Shown here: piece by piece, positions 12,401 to 23,042 of the stretch
Position numbering within the stretch: the first letter of the stretch is position 1
Layout of the letters: each line of letters opens with the position of its first letter
DNA from: Pseudomonas denitrificans (nom. rej.)
GTDB taxonomy: Bacteria > Pseudomonadota > Gammaproteobacteria > Pseudomonadales > Pseudomonadaceae
DNA length: 64,000 bases
Direction of reading: 5' to 3'
NCBI RefSeq assembly: GCF_008807415.1
Contig: NZ_CP043626.1
Span: forward strand, 5,928,501 to 5,992,500
Notes under the pieces: model-generated
Told to the model about the DNA's origin: nothing
What the model saw: the letters and a program-made list of their open reading frames with translations, nothing else
Databases searched by the model: none
Translations under genes and position numbers: made by a program

Positions 12401-12910
12401 TCAAGGCGCGGCGACGGGGACCTGCTGGAGCAGCGCGCCGATGGCGTCCTGCAGCAAGGCGGCGCTGGAGTGCGCGGGGCTAAGGCCGGTGCTGACGGTG
12501 CCTTCCCACAGCGTCTGTTCCTGCGCATCGGTCAGGCGCAGGCGCAGGGTGCCGGTTTCGTCGCGCAGGCGGTGGATGGCGAGGTAGGGGCCGAGTGGGT
12601 CGGATGGCGGCACGTCGACCTTGAATTCCAGCGGCGCGTCCTGCAGCGCCAGCCAGTAGTAGACGCGCAACTGCGGCGCCGCGCTTTCGCGGTAGCCGCG
12701 CTCGATCAGGCCCTGGCGCACCTGGGCGTTGATCAGGGGGTAACGGCTGCGGTAGGGCAGGGCGTCGACGGCGTTTTCCGGCGGCATCAGCTGGAAGTTG
12801 CGCAGCCCGGACAGGCGCGCATCGGCGGGATGCGCAACCTGGGCGTGCGGGACGGGGTTGCTGCAGGTCGCGACAGCAAGGCAAAGCAGGAGAATGGCGA
12901 ATAGACGCAT
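12401..12910 (-). CDS. Putative DUF4136-type lipoprotein
   Basis: A 169-residue protein with a hydrophobic signal sequence ending at a cysteine (Cys16, VATC). The residue before the cysteine is Thr, which is unusual for a lipobox, so lipidation is likely rather than certain. The body (LINAQVRQGLIERGY, then LRVYYWLALQD and LRLRLTDAQEQTLWEGT) fits the DUF4136 family of small envelope lipoproteins, whose function is unknown. It occupies the same place in P. aeruginosa, between cca and the SpoVR gene. Confidence 0.75.
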   Translation of the reverse strand: MRLFAILLLCLAVATCSNPVPHAQVAHPADARLSGLRNFQLMPPENAVDALPYRSRYPLINAQVRQGLIERGYRESAAPQLRVYYWLALQDAPLEFKVDVPPSDPLGPYLAIHRLRDETGTLRLRLTDAQEQTLWEGTVSTGLSPAHSSAALLQDAIGALLQQVPVAAP

Positions 12911-12968
12911 GGCGGTCTCCAGCGGGGTTGCCGCCATGCTTGTCACGCCTGCTGCTACGGTCAACCGA

Positions 12969-14522
12969 TCAAATGGGTGGGATGATCAGGTCGAGACGCG
13001 GGTAGCCCTCCTCGCTGTCGCGTTCACCCTTTGGGGGCATGTGGAAGGTATTGACGATGTTCTCGCCCTGCAGGGTCTCCAGGTGGATGTCGAAGCCCCA
13101 CAGGCGGTGCAGGTGCTTGAGCACGTCGTCGGTGGATTCGCCCAGCGGTTTGCGGTCGTGCTGCTGGTGGCGCAGGGTCAGCGAGCGGTCGCCACGACGG
13201 TCGACGTCCCAGATCTGGATGTTCGGCTCGCGGTTGCCGAGGTTGTACTGCGCAGCCAGGGTTTCGCGGATCTTGCGGTAGCCGTCGTCGTCGTGGATGG
13301 CGTCGACCAGCATGTCGTCCTTCTGGTCGTCGTCGAGGATGCTGAACAGCTTGAACTCGCGGATCACCTTGGGCGAGAGGAACTGCAGGACGAAGCTCTC
13401 GTCCTTGAAGCTCTTCATGGCGAACTTGATGGTGGCCAGCCAGTCGCTGCCGGCGATGTCCGGGAACCAGCGCTTGTCTTCCTCGGTGGGGTTCTCGCAG
13501 ATGCGGCGGATGTCGCGGTACATGGCGAAGCCCAGCGCGTAGGGGTTGATGCCGCTGTAGTAGGGGCTGTCGAAGCCGGGCTGGTAGACGACGCTGGTGT
13601 GGTACTGGAGGAACTCCATCATGAAGCCGTCGCTGACCAGGCCTTCGTCGTAGAGGTCATTGATCAGGGTGTAGTGCCAGAAGGTCGCCCAGCCTTCGTT
13701 CATGACCTGGGTCTGGCGCTGCGGGTAGAAGTACTGCGCCACCTTGCGCACGATGCGCACCACTTCGCGCTGCCAGGGTTCGAGCAGCGGGGCATTCTTC
13801 TCGATGAAGTAGAGGATGTTTTCCTGCGGCTCGCTGGGGTAGCGGGCCAGGCCCTGTTCCTTGTCCTTGCCGCCGGCCTTGGGAATGGTTCGCCAGAGGT
13901 CGTTGACCTGGCGCTGGATCTGTTCCTCGCGTTCCTTCTGGCGCTGCTTCTCTTCTTCGGCGGAGATCGGGTAGGGCCGCTTGTAGCGGTCCACGCCGTA
14001 GTTCATCAGGGCGTGGCAGGAGTCCAGCAGGTCTTCCACGGCGTCGATGCCGTAGCGTTCCTCGCACTTGTTGATGTAGGACTTGGCGAACACCAGGTAG
14101 TCGATGATCGAGGTGGCGTCGGTCCAGGTGCGGAACAGGTAGTTGCCCTTGAAGAAGCTGTTGTGCCCGTAGCAGGCGTGGGCAATTACCAGCGCCTGCA
14201 TGCACTGGGTGTTTTCTTCCATCAGGTAGGCGATGCAAGGGTCGGAGTTGATCACGATCTCGTAGGCCAGGCCCATCTGACCGCGCTTGTAGTTCTTTTC
14301 CGTGCTGAGGAAGTGCTTGCCGTAGGACCAGTGGTTGTAACCGATGGGCATGCCGACGGAGGCGTAGGCATCCATCATCTGCTCGGCGGTGATCACTTCG
14401 ATCTGGTTGGGGTAGGTGTCCAGTGCATAACGCTCGGCGAGGCGACTGATTTCGCGGTCGTACTGCTGGATCAGCTCGAAGGTCCACTCCGAGCCGGTGG
14501 CGATCGGCTGGCGCTTGCTCAT
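12969..14522 (-). CDS. SpoVR family protein (YcgB-like)
   Basis: A 517-residue cytoplasmic protein of the SpoVR family, recognised by [35 protein letters not shown] and [18 protein letters not shown]. His and Glu clusters suggest metal binding, but the activity of the family is not established. The start ATG (14520-14522, [13 protein letters not shown]) overlaps the stop of the YeaH gene by four bases. It ends the three-gene unit PrkA-YeaH-SpoVR, which in enterobacteria belongs to the stationary-phase and nitrogen-stress response. Confidence 0.93.
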   Translation of the reverse strand: MSKRQPIATGSEWTFELIQQYDREISRLAERYALDTYPNQIEVITAEQMMDAYASVGMPIGYNHWSYGKHFLSTEKNYKRGQMGLAYEIVINSDPCIAYLMEENTQCMQALVIAHACYGHNSFFKGNYLFRTWTDATSIIDYLVFAKSYINKCEERYGIDAVEDLLDSCHALMNYGVDRYKRPYPISAEEEKQRQKEREEQIQRQVNDLWRTIPKAGGKDKEQGLARYPSEPQENILYFIEKNAPLLEPWQREVVRIVRKVAQYFYPQRQTQVMNEGWATFWHYTLINDLYDEGLVSDGFMMEFLQYHTSVVYQPGFDSPYYSGINPYALGFAMYRDIRRICENPTEEDKRWFPDIAGSDWLATIKFAMKSFKDESFVLQFLSPKVIREFKLFSILDDDQKDDMLVDAIHDDDGYRKIRETLAAQYNLGNREPNIQIWDVDRRGDRSLTLRHQQHDRKPLGESTDDVLKHLHRLWGFDIHLETLQGENIVNTFHMPPKGERDSEEGYPRLDLIIPPI

Positions 14523-15790
14523 GCGACTAGCCTCCTCTGGAACAGCTCGCGGAACACCGGGTAGATGTCCGAGGCGGAGACGATCTGCTGCTGGGCGAAG
14601 CTGTCTTCGAAGGTATCGCGGATCTTCTCGTACTCGAACCACAGCGCCTGGTGCTCGCGCGGGGTGATCTCGACGTAGGTGTAGTACTGGACGAAGGGCA
14701 TGATCTGCTTCATCAGGATGTCGCGGCAGACCGGCGAGTCGTCGTTCCAGTTGTCGCCGTCCGAGGCCTGGGCGGCGTAGATGTTCCACTCGTTGGTGGG
14801 ATAACGCTCGGCCATCACCTCCTGCATGAGTTTCAGGGCGCTGGAGACGATGGTCCCGCCGGTCTCGCGGGAATAGAAGAACTCCTCCTCGTCCACCTCG
14901 CGGGCGCTGGTGTGGTGGCGGATGAACACCACCTCGATCTTCTCGTAGTTCCGCTTGAGGAACAGGTAGAGAAGGATGAAGAAGCGCTTGGCGATGTCCT
15001 TGGTGGCCTGGGTCATGGAGCCGGAGACGTCCATCAGGCAGAACATCACGGCCTTGGAGGTCGGGTTGGGCTGCTTCACCAGCAGGTTGTACTTGAGGTC
15101 GAAGGTGTCGAGGAACGGCACCTTGTCGATGCGCGCGCGCATGCCGGCGATCTTCTGCTCCAGCTCCTGGATATCGCCGAGGTTGTCCGGTTCCTCGCGC
15201 TTCAGACGATCCAGCTCCGCTATCGCTGCGCGCAGCTTGCCGCGGGTGGAGCCGGAGAGGGCGATGCGCCGTGCGTGGGCCGAGCGCAGGGTGCGCACGA
15301 TGTTGATGCGCGAGGGGTTGCCCTCGTTGCTGATGCCGGCGCGCACGGTCTTGAAGGTGTCGCTGCCGGTGAGGTGGCGCTTGACCAGGTTGGGCAGCTC
15401 CAGGTCCTCGAACATGAAGTCGAGGAATTCTTCCTGGGTGATCTGGAAGACGAAGTCGTCCATACCGTCACCCTGGTTGCTGGCCTTGCCGGCGCCACGG
15501 CCACCGCCGCCGCCCTGGGGGCGCGGGATGTGTTCGCCGGTGGTGAATTCCTTGTTGCCGGGGTGGATCACCGTCTGGCGACCGCCACGGCCATGATGCA
15601 GGACCGGCTCGTCGATATCGCGGCCAGGAATACTGATCTGCTCGCCGTGTTCCATGTCGGTGATGGAGCGGCGGCTGACGGCCTCTTCGACGGCCTTCTT
15701 GATGTGCTCGCGGTAACGCCGCAGGAAGCGCTGGCGATTCACCGTGCTCTTGTTCTTGCCGTTCAGACGCCGGTCGATGACGTAGCTCAT
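14519..15790 (-). CDS. YeaH/DUF444 family protein with von Willebrand A-like domain
   Basis: A 423-residue protein. The N-terminal half is basic and charged; the C-terminal half carries a VWA-like fold with a MIDAS motif (MDVSGSMTQ). A glycine-rich stretch lies near residues 85-105. The family always travels with the PrkA kinase and SpoVR, and the three are thought to act together in a stress-signalling pathway. Its stop overlaps the SpoVR start (ATGA), so the two are translationally coupled. Confidence 0.93.
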   Translation of the reverse strand: MSYVIDRRLNGKNKSTVNRQRFLRRYREHIKKAVEEAVSRRSITDMEHGEQISIPGRDIDEPVLHHGRGGRQTVIHPGNKEFTTGEHIPRPQGGGGGRGAGKASNQGDGMDDFVFQITQEEFLDFMFEDLELPNLVKRHLTGSDTFKTVRAGISNEGNPSRINIVRTLRSAHARRIALSGSTRGKLRAAIAELDRLKREEPDNLGDIQELEQKIAGMRARIDKVPFLDTFDLKYNLLVKQPNPTSKAVMFCLMDVSGSMTQATKDIAKRFFILLYLFLKRNYEKIEVVFIRHHTSAREVDEEEFFYSRETGGTIVSSALKLMQEVMAERYPTNEWNIYAAQASDGDNWNDDSPVCRDILMKQIMPFVQYYTYVEITPREHQALWFEYEKIRDTFEDSFAQQQIVSASDIYPVFRELFQRRLVA

Positions 15791-15894
15791 GAATGCTCCT
15801 CAGGGCCTGCTGCGCAGCGGCGTGGAGCCGCCACGGACAGGTCCGAATGCGACGGCGACCGGCGCGGCGGGAATGCCGCCGCGCCGATGGCAGA

Positions 15895-17817
15895 CTACTG
15901 CGACTTGCGAACCCGCAGATACCATTCCGACAGCAGGCGCACCTGCTTCTCGGTGTAGCCGCGCTCGACCATGCGTTTGACGAAGTCGTTGTGCTTCTGC
16001 TGATCCTCCTTGCTCGCCTTGGCGTTGAAGCTGATGACTGGCAGCAGGTCCTCGGTGTTGGAGAACATTTTCTTCTCGATCACCACGCGCAGCTTCTCGT
16101 ACGACAGCCAGCTCGGGTTCTTGCCGTTGTTGCCGGCGCGGGCGCGCAGCACGAAGTTGACGATTTCGTTGCGGAAATCCTTCGGGTTGCTGATGCCAGC
16201 CGGTTTCTCGATCTTCTCCAGCTCCTCGTTGAGGGCGGCGCGGTTGAGGATTTCGCCGGTCTCCGGGTCGCGGTATTCCTGGTCCTGGATCCAGAAGTCG
16301 GCGTACAGCACGTAGCGGTCGAAGATGTTCTGGCCGTACTCGCTGTAGGACTCCAGGTACGCGGTCTGGATTTCCTTGCCGATGAACTCGACGTAGCGCG
16401 GTGCCAGGTATTCCTTCAGGAAGCGCAGGTAGCGCTCGCGGGTCTCCGGCGGGAACTGCTCCTGCTCGATCTGCTGTTCCAGCACGTAGAGCAGGTGCAC
16501 CGGGTTGGCGGCGACTTCATGCGGGTCGAAGTTGAACACCTTGGAAAGGATCTTGAAGGCGAAGCGGGTGGAAAGCCCGGACATGCCCTCGTCCACACCG
16601 GCGGTGTCGCGGTATTCCTGGATGGACTTGGCCTTGGGATCGGTGTCCTTGAGGTTTTCGCCGTCGTAGACGCGCATCTTCGAGTAGATGTTGGAGTTTT
16701 CCGGCTCCTTCAGACGCGACAGCACGGAGAACTGCGAGAGCATCTTCAGGGTGTCCGGCGCGCAGTGGGCGTGCGCCAGCGAGCTGTTGATGAGCAGCTT
16801 GTCGTAGATCTTGATCTCGTCGGAGACGCGCAGGCAGTACGGCACCTTGACGATGTAGATACGGTCGATGAAGGCCTCGTTGTTCTTGTTGTTGCGGAAG
16901 CTGTGCCATTCCGATTCGTTGGAGTGGGCGAGGATGATGCCGCTGTAGGGCAGAGAACCGAGGCCTTCGGTGCTGTTGTAGTTGCCTTCCTGGGTCGCGG
17001 TGAGCAAGGGGTGCAGGACCTTGATCGGCGCCTTGAACATCTCGACGAACTCCATCAGGCCCTGGTTGGCCCGGCACAGCGCGCCCGAGTAGCTGTAGGC
17101 GTCGGCGTCGTTCTGCGGGAATTCTTCCAGCTTGCGGATATCCACCTTGCCGACCAGCGCGGAGATGTCCTGGTTGTTCTCATCGCCCGGTTCGGTCTTG
17201 GCGATGGCGATCTGGTTGAGGATCGAGGGGTGCAGCTTGACCACGCGGAACTGGCTGATGTCGCCGCCGAATTCGTTGAGGCGCTTGGTTGCCCAGGGCG
17301 ACATCACCGAGCGCAGGTAGCGGCGCGGGATGCCGTAGTCTTCCTCGAGGATGGCGCCGTCTTCGTCCGGGTTGAACAGTCCCAGGGGCGATTCGAACAC
17401 CGGTGAGCCCTTGATGGCGTAGAAGGGCACGTGCTCCATCAATTGCTTGAGCTTCTCGGCGAGGGAGGATTTACCGCCACCGACCGGGCCCAGGAGGTAA
17501 AGGATCTGTTTCTTCTCTTCCAGGCCTTGGGCGGCGTGGCGGAAGAAAGAGACGATCTGGTCGATGCACTCTTCCATGCCATGGAAGTCGGCAAAGGCCG
17601 GGTAACGGCGGATCACCTTGTTGGAGAAGATTCGCGACAGGCGGGAATCGACGGATGTGTCGAGTAGTTCAGGCTCGCCGATGGCCATCAGTATCCGCTC
17701 GGCGGCGGTGGCGTAGGCGATCTTGTCCTGCTTGCAGAGATCCAGGTACTCCTGGAGGGAGTACTCTTCTTGACGGGTCGCTTCGAAGCGTTCCTGGAAG
17801 TGACTGAAAATGCTCAT
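15895..17817 (-). CDS. PrkA/YeaG family AAA+ serine protein kinase
   Basis: A 640-residue protein, the standard length. An N-terminal AAA domain has a Walker A motif GPVGGGKSS near residue 110 and is followed by the PrkA C-terminal kinase-like domain. The start MSIFSHFQERFEAT at 17815-17817 agrees with the family; a longer in-frame reading upstream does not. It is the first gene of the PrkA-YeaH-SpoVR unit, 104 bases from YeaH. The 288 bases upstream, towards glpE, are GC-rich near the gene and AT-rich near 18010-18075, where the promoter probably lies. Confidence 0.94.
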   Translation of the reverse strand: MSIFSHFQERFEATRQEEYSLQEYLDLCKQDKIAYATAAERILMAIGEPELLDTSVDSRLSRIFSNKVIRRYPAFADFHGMEECIDQIVSFFRHAAQGLEEKKQILYLLGPVGGGKSSLAEKLKQLMEHVPFYAIKGSPVFESPLGLFNPDEDGAILEEDYGIPRRYLRSVMSPWATKRLNEFGGDISQFRVVKLHPSILNQIAIAKTEPGDENNQDISALVGKVDIRKLEEFPQNDADAYSYSGALCRANQGLMEFVEMFKAPIKVLHPLLTATQEGNYNSTEGLGSLPYSGIILAHSNESEWHSFRNNKNNEAFIDRIYIVKVPYCLRVSDEIKIYDKLLINSSLAHAHCAPDTLKMLSQFSVLSRLKEPENSNIYSKMRVYDGENLKDTDPKAKSIQEYRDTAGVDEGMSGLSTRFAFKILSKVFNFDPHEVAANPVHLLYVLEQQIEQEQFPPETRERYLRFLKEYLAPRYVEFIGKEIQTAYLESYSEYGQNIFDRYVLYADFWIQDQEYRDPETGEILNRAALNEELEKIEKPAGISNPKDFRNEIVNFVLRARAGNNGKNPSWLSYEKLRVVIEKKMFSNTEDLLPVISFNAKASKEDQQKHNDFVKRMVERGYTEKQVRLLSEWYLRVRKSQ

Positions 17818-18105
17818 GACGTCTCCTCGCTCGATGCATGGAGCCGGCGCCGGATCGGTCTGTGCGGGTGCGGTCGGGCTGCCAGTGCTTACCGGCGAGA
17901 ATCCCCCAGAACTCCAACGGAACCTGGCCACTGCCCTGATCCGCCCCAATGGTCACTGCCGATTAACCGGAAGCCGGTGTGCCGGCTCTCCCTTTTTTGG
18001 ATGGCCTGAGGGAAAGGATAGTTCGTTCTTCGGTGTGTAAAGGACGAAAGAGCGAGAAGTTACAGATTTTTTGAAGGGGCTAATCCGCCCCTTTCGTAGG
18101 GGCTT

Positions 18106-18435
18106 TCAGTCAGAGCCGCCAGCGCTGGTATCCGCGGGATAGACGTTGCGCCACAGCTCGAAGCCGCCATCGAGGCTGTAGACCTCGGAGAAGCCCTGCT
18201 GGACGAAATAGGCTGCCGCACTCTGGCTGGAGTTGCCGTGGTAGCAGACCACGACCAGCGGTGCGTCCATGTCGGCCTCGCGGATGAAGTCGGCCACCGA
18301 GTAGTTGTCGATGTGCCGCGAGCCGCTGATGTGGCCCGTCGCGTAGCTTTGCGGGTCGCGGATGTCGACGACCTGGGCGCCGCTTTCGCGCAGTTGCTGG
18401 GCCTGGTCGGGGGCGATGCGCTTGAAGTCGCTCAT
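18106..18435 (-). CDS. glpE: Thiosulfate sulfurtransferase GlpE (single-domain rhodanese)
   Basis: A small cytoplasmic rhodanese of 109 residues that moves sulfane sulfur from thiosulfate to cyanide or thiols. The active-site loop [12 protein letters not shown] holds the catalytic cysteine near residue 66, and [14 protein letters not shown] closes the fold. [12 protein letters not shown] is the family start; the longer upstream reading is rejected. It lies 46 bases after apaH and may be read with that cluster. Confidence 0.93.
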   Translation of the reverse strand: MSDFKRIAPDQAQQLRESGAQVVDIRDPQSYATGHISGSRHIDNYSVADFIREADMDAPLVVVCYHGNSSQSAAAYFVQQGFSEVYSLDGGFELWRNVYPADTSAGGSD

Positions 18436-18481
18436 GGGGTTACCTCGCAAGGCGCGCAGCCTGTGGCTGCGCTGCAATCAT

Positions 18482-19305
18482 TCATTCTGGTTTATCGGCG
18501 CAGCTGCAGTGGATGCGCTCAAGGGTATCGATGTTCATCAGCGTCATGCTGCCGCCCCACACGCAGCCGGTGTCGAGTGCGAACAGGCCGGGGACGTCGC
18601 ACTGGCCTTCCAGCGCGGCCCAGTGGCCGAAGATGATCTTGCGCCCGGCGGCCTTGCGCTCGGCGTAGCTGAACCAGGGGGCGTAGCCGGGGGCGCGGTG
18701 TCCAGGCCTTCCTTGGATTTCAGGTCGAGCTTGCCGTCGGGCGTGCAGAAACGCATGCGCGTGAAGTAGTTGGTGATCACCCGCAGGCGCGCGATGCCGG
18801 TGAGTTTCTTGTCCCACTTGGCGGGCTCGTTGCCGTACATGCCATCGAGGAACATCGGTAGCTGGGCGTCGTCGCGCAGGGCAGCTTCGACTTCGGCGGC
18901 GCGCTGCAGGGCCTTGTCGATGTCCCATTGCGGCGGGATGCCCGCGTGCACCAGAGTCATGTCGCGCTGGGCGTCGTGGTGCACCAGCGGCATCTGCCGC
19001 AGCCATTCGATCAGTTGCGCGCAGTCCGGCGCCTCGACGATCTCGCGCAGGGTGTCGTTCTTCTTCAGGCGCTCGGCGTTGTAGGCGACGGCGATCAGGT
19101 GCAGGTCATGGTTGCCCAGCACGCAGACCAGCGAATCGCGCATGCCATAAAGGAAGCGCAGGGTCTCCAGCGACGCCGGGCCGCGGTTGACCAGGTCGCC
19201 CACCAGCCACAGCTTGTCCCGGGACGGGTCGAACTTCACCTGCTCCAGGAGGCACTTGAGCGGTTCCAGGCAGCCCTGCAAGTCGCCGACGGCGTAAGTG
19301 GCCAT
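18482..19305 (-). pseudogene. apaH: apaH (diadenosine tetraphosphatase) with a one-base frameshift
   Basis: ApaH cleaves Ap4A to two ADP. The frame from 19305 keeps the metallophosphatase motifs [14 protein letters not shown] and GNHDLH through about residue 200 and then turns into low-complexity sequence ending at 18544. A second frame gives the expected end ([38 protein letters not shown]) and stops at 18482. Restoring one G near 18690, where the minus strand reads GCGCCCCCGGC, joins both into about 274 residues. The start overlaps the apaG stop by one base. A sequence error is as likely as a real mutation. Confidence 0.85.
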
Positions 19306-19685
19306 CAGTGCAGCGCCCCCGGTACGGCGAGGCGGAACGCCGGGATCTCGGCATCGAAGTGGTGCCCGTCGGTGGCGACCATCTGGTAGCTGCCATGCAT
19401 GCTGCCGACCTTGGTCGCCATCACGGTGCCGCTGGTGTAGGTGTGGCTGGCGCCCGGCTCGATCAGCGGCTTCTCGCCAACTACCCCGGCGCCGCGCACT
19501 TCCTGCACATGGCCGTCACCGTCTGTGATGATCCAGTGGCGGGTCAGCAGCTTGGCGGCCAGTTCGCCGTGGTTGTGGATGGTCACGGTGTAGGCGAACA
19601 CGTAGCGCTGCTGTTCCGGCTGGGATTGCTCGGGCAGGTGGCGGGTGGTGACGCTGACGCTGACCTGGTAGCGGGGGTCGCTCAT
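19305..19685 (-). CDS. apaG: ApaG family protein (Co2+/Mg2+ efflux-associated)
   Basis: A 126-residue protein with one fibronectin-like ApaG domain. Family features include [40 protein letters not shown], split here as two overlapping motifs, and MHGSYQMV. The biochemical role is uncertain; mutants in enterobacteria affect Co2+ resistance and Mg2+ efflux. It overlaps rsmA by four bases and apaH by one, so the three are translated in sequence. Confidence 0.94.
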   Translation of the reverse strand: MSDPRYQVSVSVTTRHLPEQSQPEQQRYVFAYTVTIHNHGELAAKLLTRHWIITDGDGHVQEVRGAGVVGEKPLIEPGASHTYTSGTVMATKVGSMHGSYQMVATDGHHFDAEIPAFRLAVPGALH

Positions 19686-20509
19686 GCGCTCGGTCCTTGC
19701 TCGGCTTCCGGGTTGGTTTCGCTGTAGCGGTTGGCCAGGCTGACGAAGTCGGCAACGCTCAGCTGCTCGGGGCGCAGAGTCGGGTCGACGCCGGCGGCTT
19801 CGATGTCCTCGACGCTCATCAGCGTGCGCAGGGTATTACGCAGGGTTTTGCGGCGCTGGTTGAAGGCTTCGCGGACGATGCGCTCCAGCACTCGGTGATC
19901 CTTGGCCGGATGCGGCGGTTCGGCGTAGGGCACCAGGCGGACGATGGCCGACTCCACCTTGGGCGGCGGGTTGAACGCGCCGGGGCCGACGGTGAACAGG
20001 TAATCTACGCGGCAGAAGTACTGCACCATGATCGACAGACGGCCCCAGTCGCCGTTGCCCGGCTCGGCGGCCAGGCGCTCCACCACTTCCTTCTGCAGCA
20101 TGAAGTGCATGTCCTGGATCAGCGAGGCATGGTCCAGGAGGTGGAAGATCAGCGGGGTGGAGATGTTGTAGGGCAGGTTGCCGACCACGCGCAGCTTGTC
20201 CTCCGGAGAGGCCATGAGGGTTGCGAAGTCGAACTTCATGGCGTCGCCCTGGTGCAGGCTGAAGTTGGGCTTAAGGCCGAAGCGCCATTTCAGTTGCGGG
20301 ATCAGGTCCAGGTCGAGCTCGATCACGTCGAGCTTCGCGCCGCTGTCCACCAGGCCTTCGGTCAGGGCACCCTGGCCCGGGCCGATTTCCAGCAGGTGCT
20401 GGCCTTCCTTGGCGGCGATGGCGCGCAGGATCTTGTGAATCACCCCGGCGTCATGCAGGAAGTTCTGCCCAAAGCGTTTACGGGCGCGGTGCTGGAAGAG
20501 TTCGGACAT
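19682..20509 (-). CDS. rsmA: 16S rRNA dimethyladenosine transferase RsmA (KsgA)
   Basis: Dimethylates two adjacent adenosines in helix 45 of 16S rRNA during late 30S assembly. The 275 residues contain the SAM-binding motif [14 protein letters not shown], the acidic ELD and the catalytic NLPYNIS. The start [14 protein letters not shown] region is typical. It is fourth in the lptD-surA-pdxA-rsmA-apaG-apaH arrangement found in many gammaproteobacteria. The symbol follows the rRNA methylase usage and is unrelated to the CsrA-like RsmA. Confidence 0.96.
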   Translation of the reverse strand: MSELFQHRARKRFGQNFLHDAGVIHKILRAIAAKEGQHLLEIGPGQGALTEGLVDSGAKLDVIELDLDLIPQLKWRFGLKPNFSLHQGDAMKFDFATLMASPEDKLRVVGNLPYNISTPLIFHLLDHASLIQDMHFMLQKEVVERLAAEPGNGDWGRLSIMVQYFCRVDYLFTVGPGAFNPPPKVESAIVRLVPYAEPPHPAKDHRVLERIVREAFNQRRKTLRNTLRTLMSVEDIEAAGVDPTLRPEQLSVADFVSLANRYSETNPEAEQGPSA

Positions 20510-20625
20510 CGAAGGCTCCGGAGAGCAGCCGGGCGCCTGTGGCGGCCGGCTGGAGGCGGAAAAACCATCAGTTTACCAGTCCGGCGCGGCCAGCACGAAA
20601 CGCTGGTCGAACGGAATGCCCCCGA

Positions 20626-21627
20626 TCAGCGCGCGCCAGCGCCGGCTTCGGCCATCTGGTAGGCGGTTTCCAGGGCGACCTGCAGGCTGCCGCTGTCGAT
20701 CCGACCGGTGCCGGCCAGATCCAGCGCCGTGCCGTGGTCCACCGAGGTGCGGATGATCGGCAGGCCCAGCGTCACGTTCACCGCCGCGCCGAAGCCCTTG
20801 TACTTGAGCACCGGCAGGCCCTGGTCGTGGTACATCGCCAGCACGGCATCGCAATGTTCCAGGTGCTTGGGGGTGAACAGTGTGTCGGCCGGTAGCGGGC
20901 CGATCAGTTGCATGCCCTCGGTGCGCAGGCGTTCCAGGGTCGGTTCGATCACGTCGATTTCTTCATGGCCGAGGTGGCCGCCCTCGCCGGCATGGGGGTT
21001 CAGGCCGCAGACCAGGATGCGCGGATTGGCCAGGCCGAACTTGTCGCGCAGGTCGGCGTGCAGGATGCGGGTGACACGCTCCAGGCGATCCGGAGTGATG
21101 GCATCGGCGATCTGCCGAAGCGGCAGGTGGGTGGTCACCAGCGCGACGCGCAGGCCGCGGGTGGCGAGCATCATTACCACCTGGGCGGTGCGGGTGAGGT
21201 CGGCGAGGAATTCGGTGTGGCCGGAGAAGGCGATTCCGGCTTCGTTGATCACACCCTTGTGCACCGGCGCGGTGATCATCCCCGCGAAATGCCCGTCCAG
21301 GCAGCCCTGGCCGGCGCGGGTCAGGGTCTCCAGTACGTAGGCGGCGTTGGCCTGGTTCAGCTTGCCGGGTTCGACGGGGGCGGCCAGCGGGGTATCCCAG
21401 ACATACAGGGTGCCGGCCGGGGCAGCGGTGCTGGGCCACTGGCCGGGGCCGACGTCCTGCAGGTCGATGTTCAGCCCCAGCAGGGCGGCGCGCTGGGCCA
21501 GCAGTTCACGGCTGGCGACGGCGACCAGCGGGTGTGGTTGCGCTTCGCGGGCCAGCAGCAGGCAGAGGTCGGGGCCGATGCCGGCGGGCTCGCCGGGGGT
21601 GAGGGCGAAAAGGTGGGAAGTGTTCAT
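20626..21627 (-). CDS. pdxA: 4-hydroxythreonine-4-phosphate dehydrogenase PdxA
   Basis: Oxidises 4-phosphohydroxy-L-threonine in pyridoxal phosphate synthesis. The product has 333 residues. Typical motifs are [12 protein letters not shown] at the N-terminus, [32 protein letters not shown] with a metal-binding His, and [13 protein letters not shown]. It is separated from surA by a strong terminator and from rsmA by 116 bases in which I see no gene. Confidence 0.96.
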   Translation of the reverse strand: MNTSHLFALTPGEPAGIGPDLCLLLAREAQPHPLVAVASRELLAQRAALLGLNIDLQDVGPGQWPSTAAPAGTLYVWDTPLAAPVEPGKLNQANAAYVLETLTRAGQGCLDGHFAGMITAPVHKGVINEAGIAFSGHTEFLADLTRTAQVVMMLATRGLRVALVTTHLPLRQIADAITPDRLERVTRILHADLRDKFGLANPRILVCGLNPHAGEGGHLGHEEIDVIEPTLERLRTEGMQLIGPLPADTLFTPKHLEHCDAVLAMYHDQGLPVLKYKGFGAAVNVTLGLPIIRTSVDHGTALDLAGTGRIDSGSLQVALETAYQMAEAGAGAR

Positions 21628-21704
21628 CAGGAGCTCTCGAATCGGGAGTTGCAGCGGATGGGCCTACTCTACGACGAAGCCCTGGTTCTTCGAAGCTTTC
21701 GACA

Positions 21705-21737
21705 GGCAAAAAGAAACCCGGCCATGGCCGGGTTTCT
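21705..21737 (-). terminator. Rho-independent terminator after surA
   Basis: AGAAACCCGGC and GCCGGGTTTCT form a long stem around CATG. On the minus strand it is followed by TTTTTG, ending surA transcription; on the plus strand TTTA follows. It implies pdxA has its own promoter or depends on read-through. Confidence 0.85.
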
Positions 21738-21758
21738 TTATTGAGCGACTCGCGCTGC

Positions 21759-23042
21759 TTACTGCTTGATCTCGACGTAGGCTTCGTCGCGGATCTGGCG
21801 CAGCCAGGCCTGCAGTTCCTCGTCGTACTTGCGTGCGCGGAGGGTCTGGGCGGCTTGTTGCTCGCGGAACTTGTCGCTGCTGTCGGTGGCGCGACGACCG
21901 AGGACTTCCAGCACGTGCCAGCCGAACGGCGAGCGGAACGGCTTGGTGACCTGGCCTTGCGGCGCGTTGTTCATCACCTCGCGGAACTCCGGTACCAGGG
22001 ACTCCGGGTCGACCCAGTTGAGGTCGCCACCGTTGAGCTTGGAGCCCGGGTCTTCGGAGAACTTCTTCGCCAGATCGCTGAAGCTTTCGCCGGCCTGGAT
22101 GCGCTCGTAGAGCTTCTCGGCCAGACGCTGGGTCTCTTCTTCGCTGCGGATCTCGCTGGGCTTGAGCAGGATGTGGCGGACGTGGACTTCGTCACGCAGC
22201 ATCTTGCTGCCGCCGCGCTTCTCTTCCAGCTTGATGATGATGAAGCCGCCCGGGGTGCGGACCGGCTCGGTCACGTCGCCCACTGCCAGGCTGCCGACCA
22301 TGCTGTCGAACGGGGAGGGCAGCTGGGCAGCCTTGCGCCAGCCGATCTCGCCGCCTTCCAGGGCGTTGTCGCCGGCCGAGCGGGACACCGCCAGTTGGCC
22401 GAAGTCGGCGCCCTGCTTGAGCTGCTCGTACATTTCCTGGGCCTGACGGGCCGCAGCCTGCACGGTTTCCGGCGAGGCGCTGTCGGGGACCGGGATCAGG
22501 ATGTTGGCCAGGCGGTACTCTTCGGAGAGCTGGATCTTGCCGAGGTCGGAAGCCAGGAAGTTCTGCACTTCCTGCTCGCTGACCTGGATGCGCTCCGCTA
22601 CGCGACGCTGGCGCACACGGCTGATGATCATCTCGCGGCGGACCTGCTCGCGGGCCTCGTCATAGGACAGGCCATCGTGGGACAGGGCGGCGCGGAACTG
22701 GTCCAGGCTCATATTGTTGCGCTGGGCAATGGTGCCCATGGCCTGGTTCAGCTCTTCGTCGGTGATGCGAACGCCGGAGCGGTCACCGATCTGCAGCTGG
22801 ATGTTCTCGATGATCAGACGCTCGAGCACCTGCTGGGTCAGCACGTGCTCGGGCGGCAGCGGCGCGCCGCGCTTCTGGATGGTTGCACGGACTTCGCGCA
22901 GGCGCTGGTCCAGCTGACTCTGCATCACCACGTCGTTGTCGACGATGGCGACCACACGGTCCAGCGGAACCACTTCGGCGTGCACGACGGAACTTGCCAA
23001 CAGCGCGCCCAGCATCAGCGGGCGCAGGGCCTTACATAGCAT
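21759..23042 (-). CDS. surA: Periplasmic chaperone and peptidyl-prolyl isomerase SurA
   Basis: Escorts unfolded outer-membrane proteins, including LptD, through the periplasm. The protein is 427 residues with a signal peptide cut after VVHA, an N-terminal chaperone domain ([18 protein letters not shown]), two parvulin domains (the second around VRHILLKP and [12 protein letters not shown]), and a C-terminal helix. The ATG at 23040-23042 lies inside the last codons of lptD, an 11-base overlap, so the client and its chaperone are made from one message. Confidence 0.96.
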   Translation of the reverse strand: MLCKALRPLMLGALLASSVVHAEVVPLDRVVAIVDNDVVMQSQLDQRLREVRATIQKRGAPLPPEHVLTQQVLERLIIENIQLQIGDRSGVRITDEELNQAMGTIAQRNNMSLDQFRAALSHDGLSYDEAREQVRREMIISRVRQRRVAERIQVSEQEVQNFLASDLGKIQLSEEYRLANILIPVPDSASPETVQAAARQAQEMYEQLKQGADFGQLAVSRSAGDNALEGGEIGWRKAAQLPSPFDSMVGSLAVGDVTEPVRTPGGFIIIKLEEKRGGSKMLRDEVHVRHILLKPSEIRSEEETQRLAEKLYERIQAGESFSDLAKKFSEDPGSKLNGGDLNWVDPESLVPEFREVMNNAPQGQVTKPFRSPFGWHVLEVLGRRATDSSDKFREQQAAQTLRARKYDEELQAWLRQIRDEAYVEIKQ

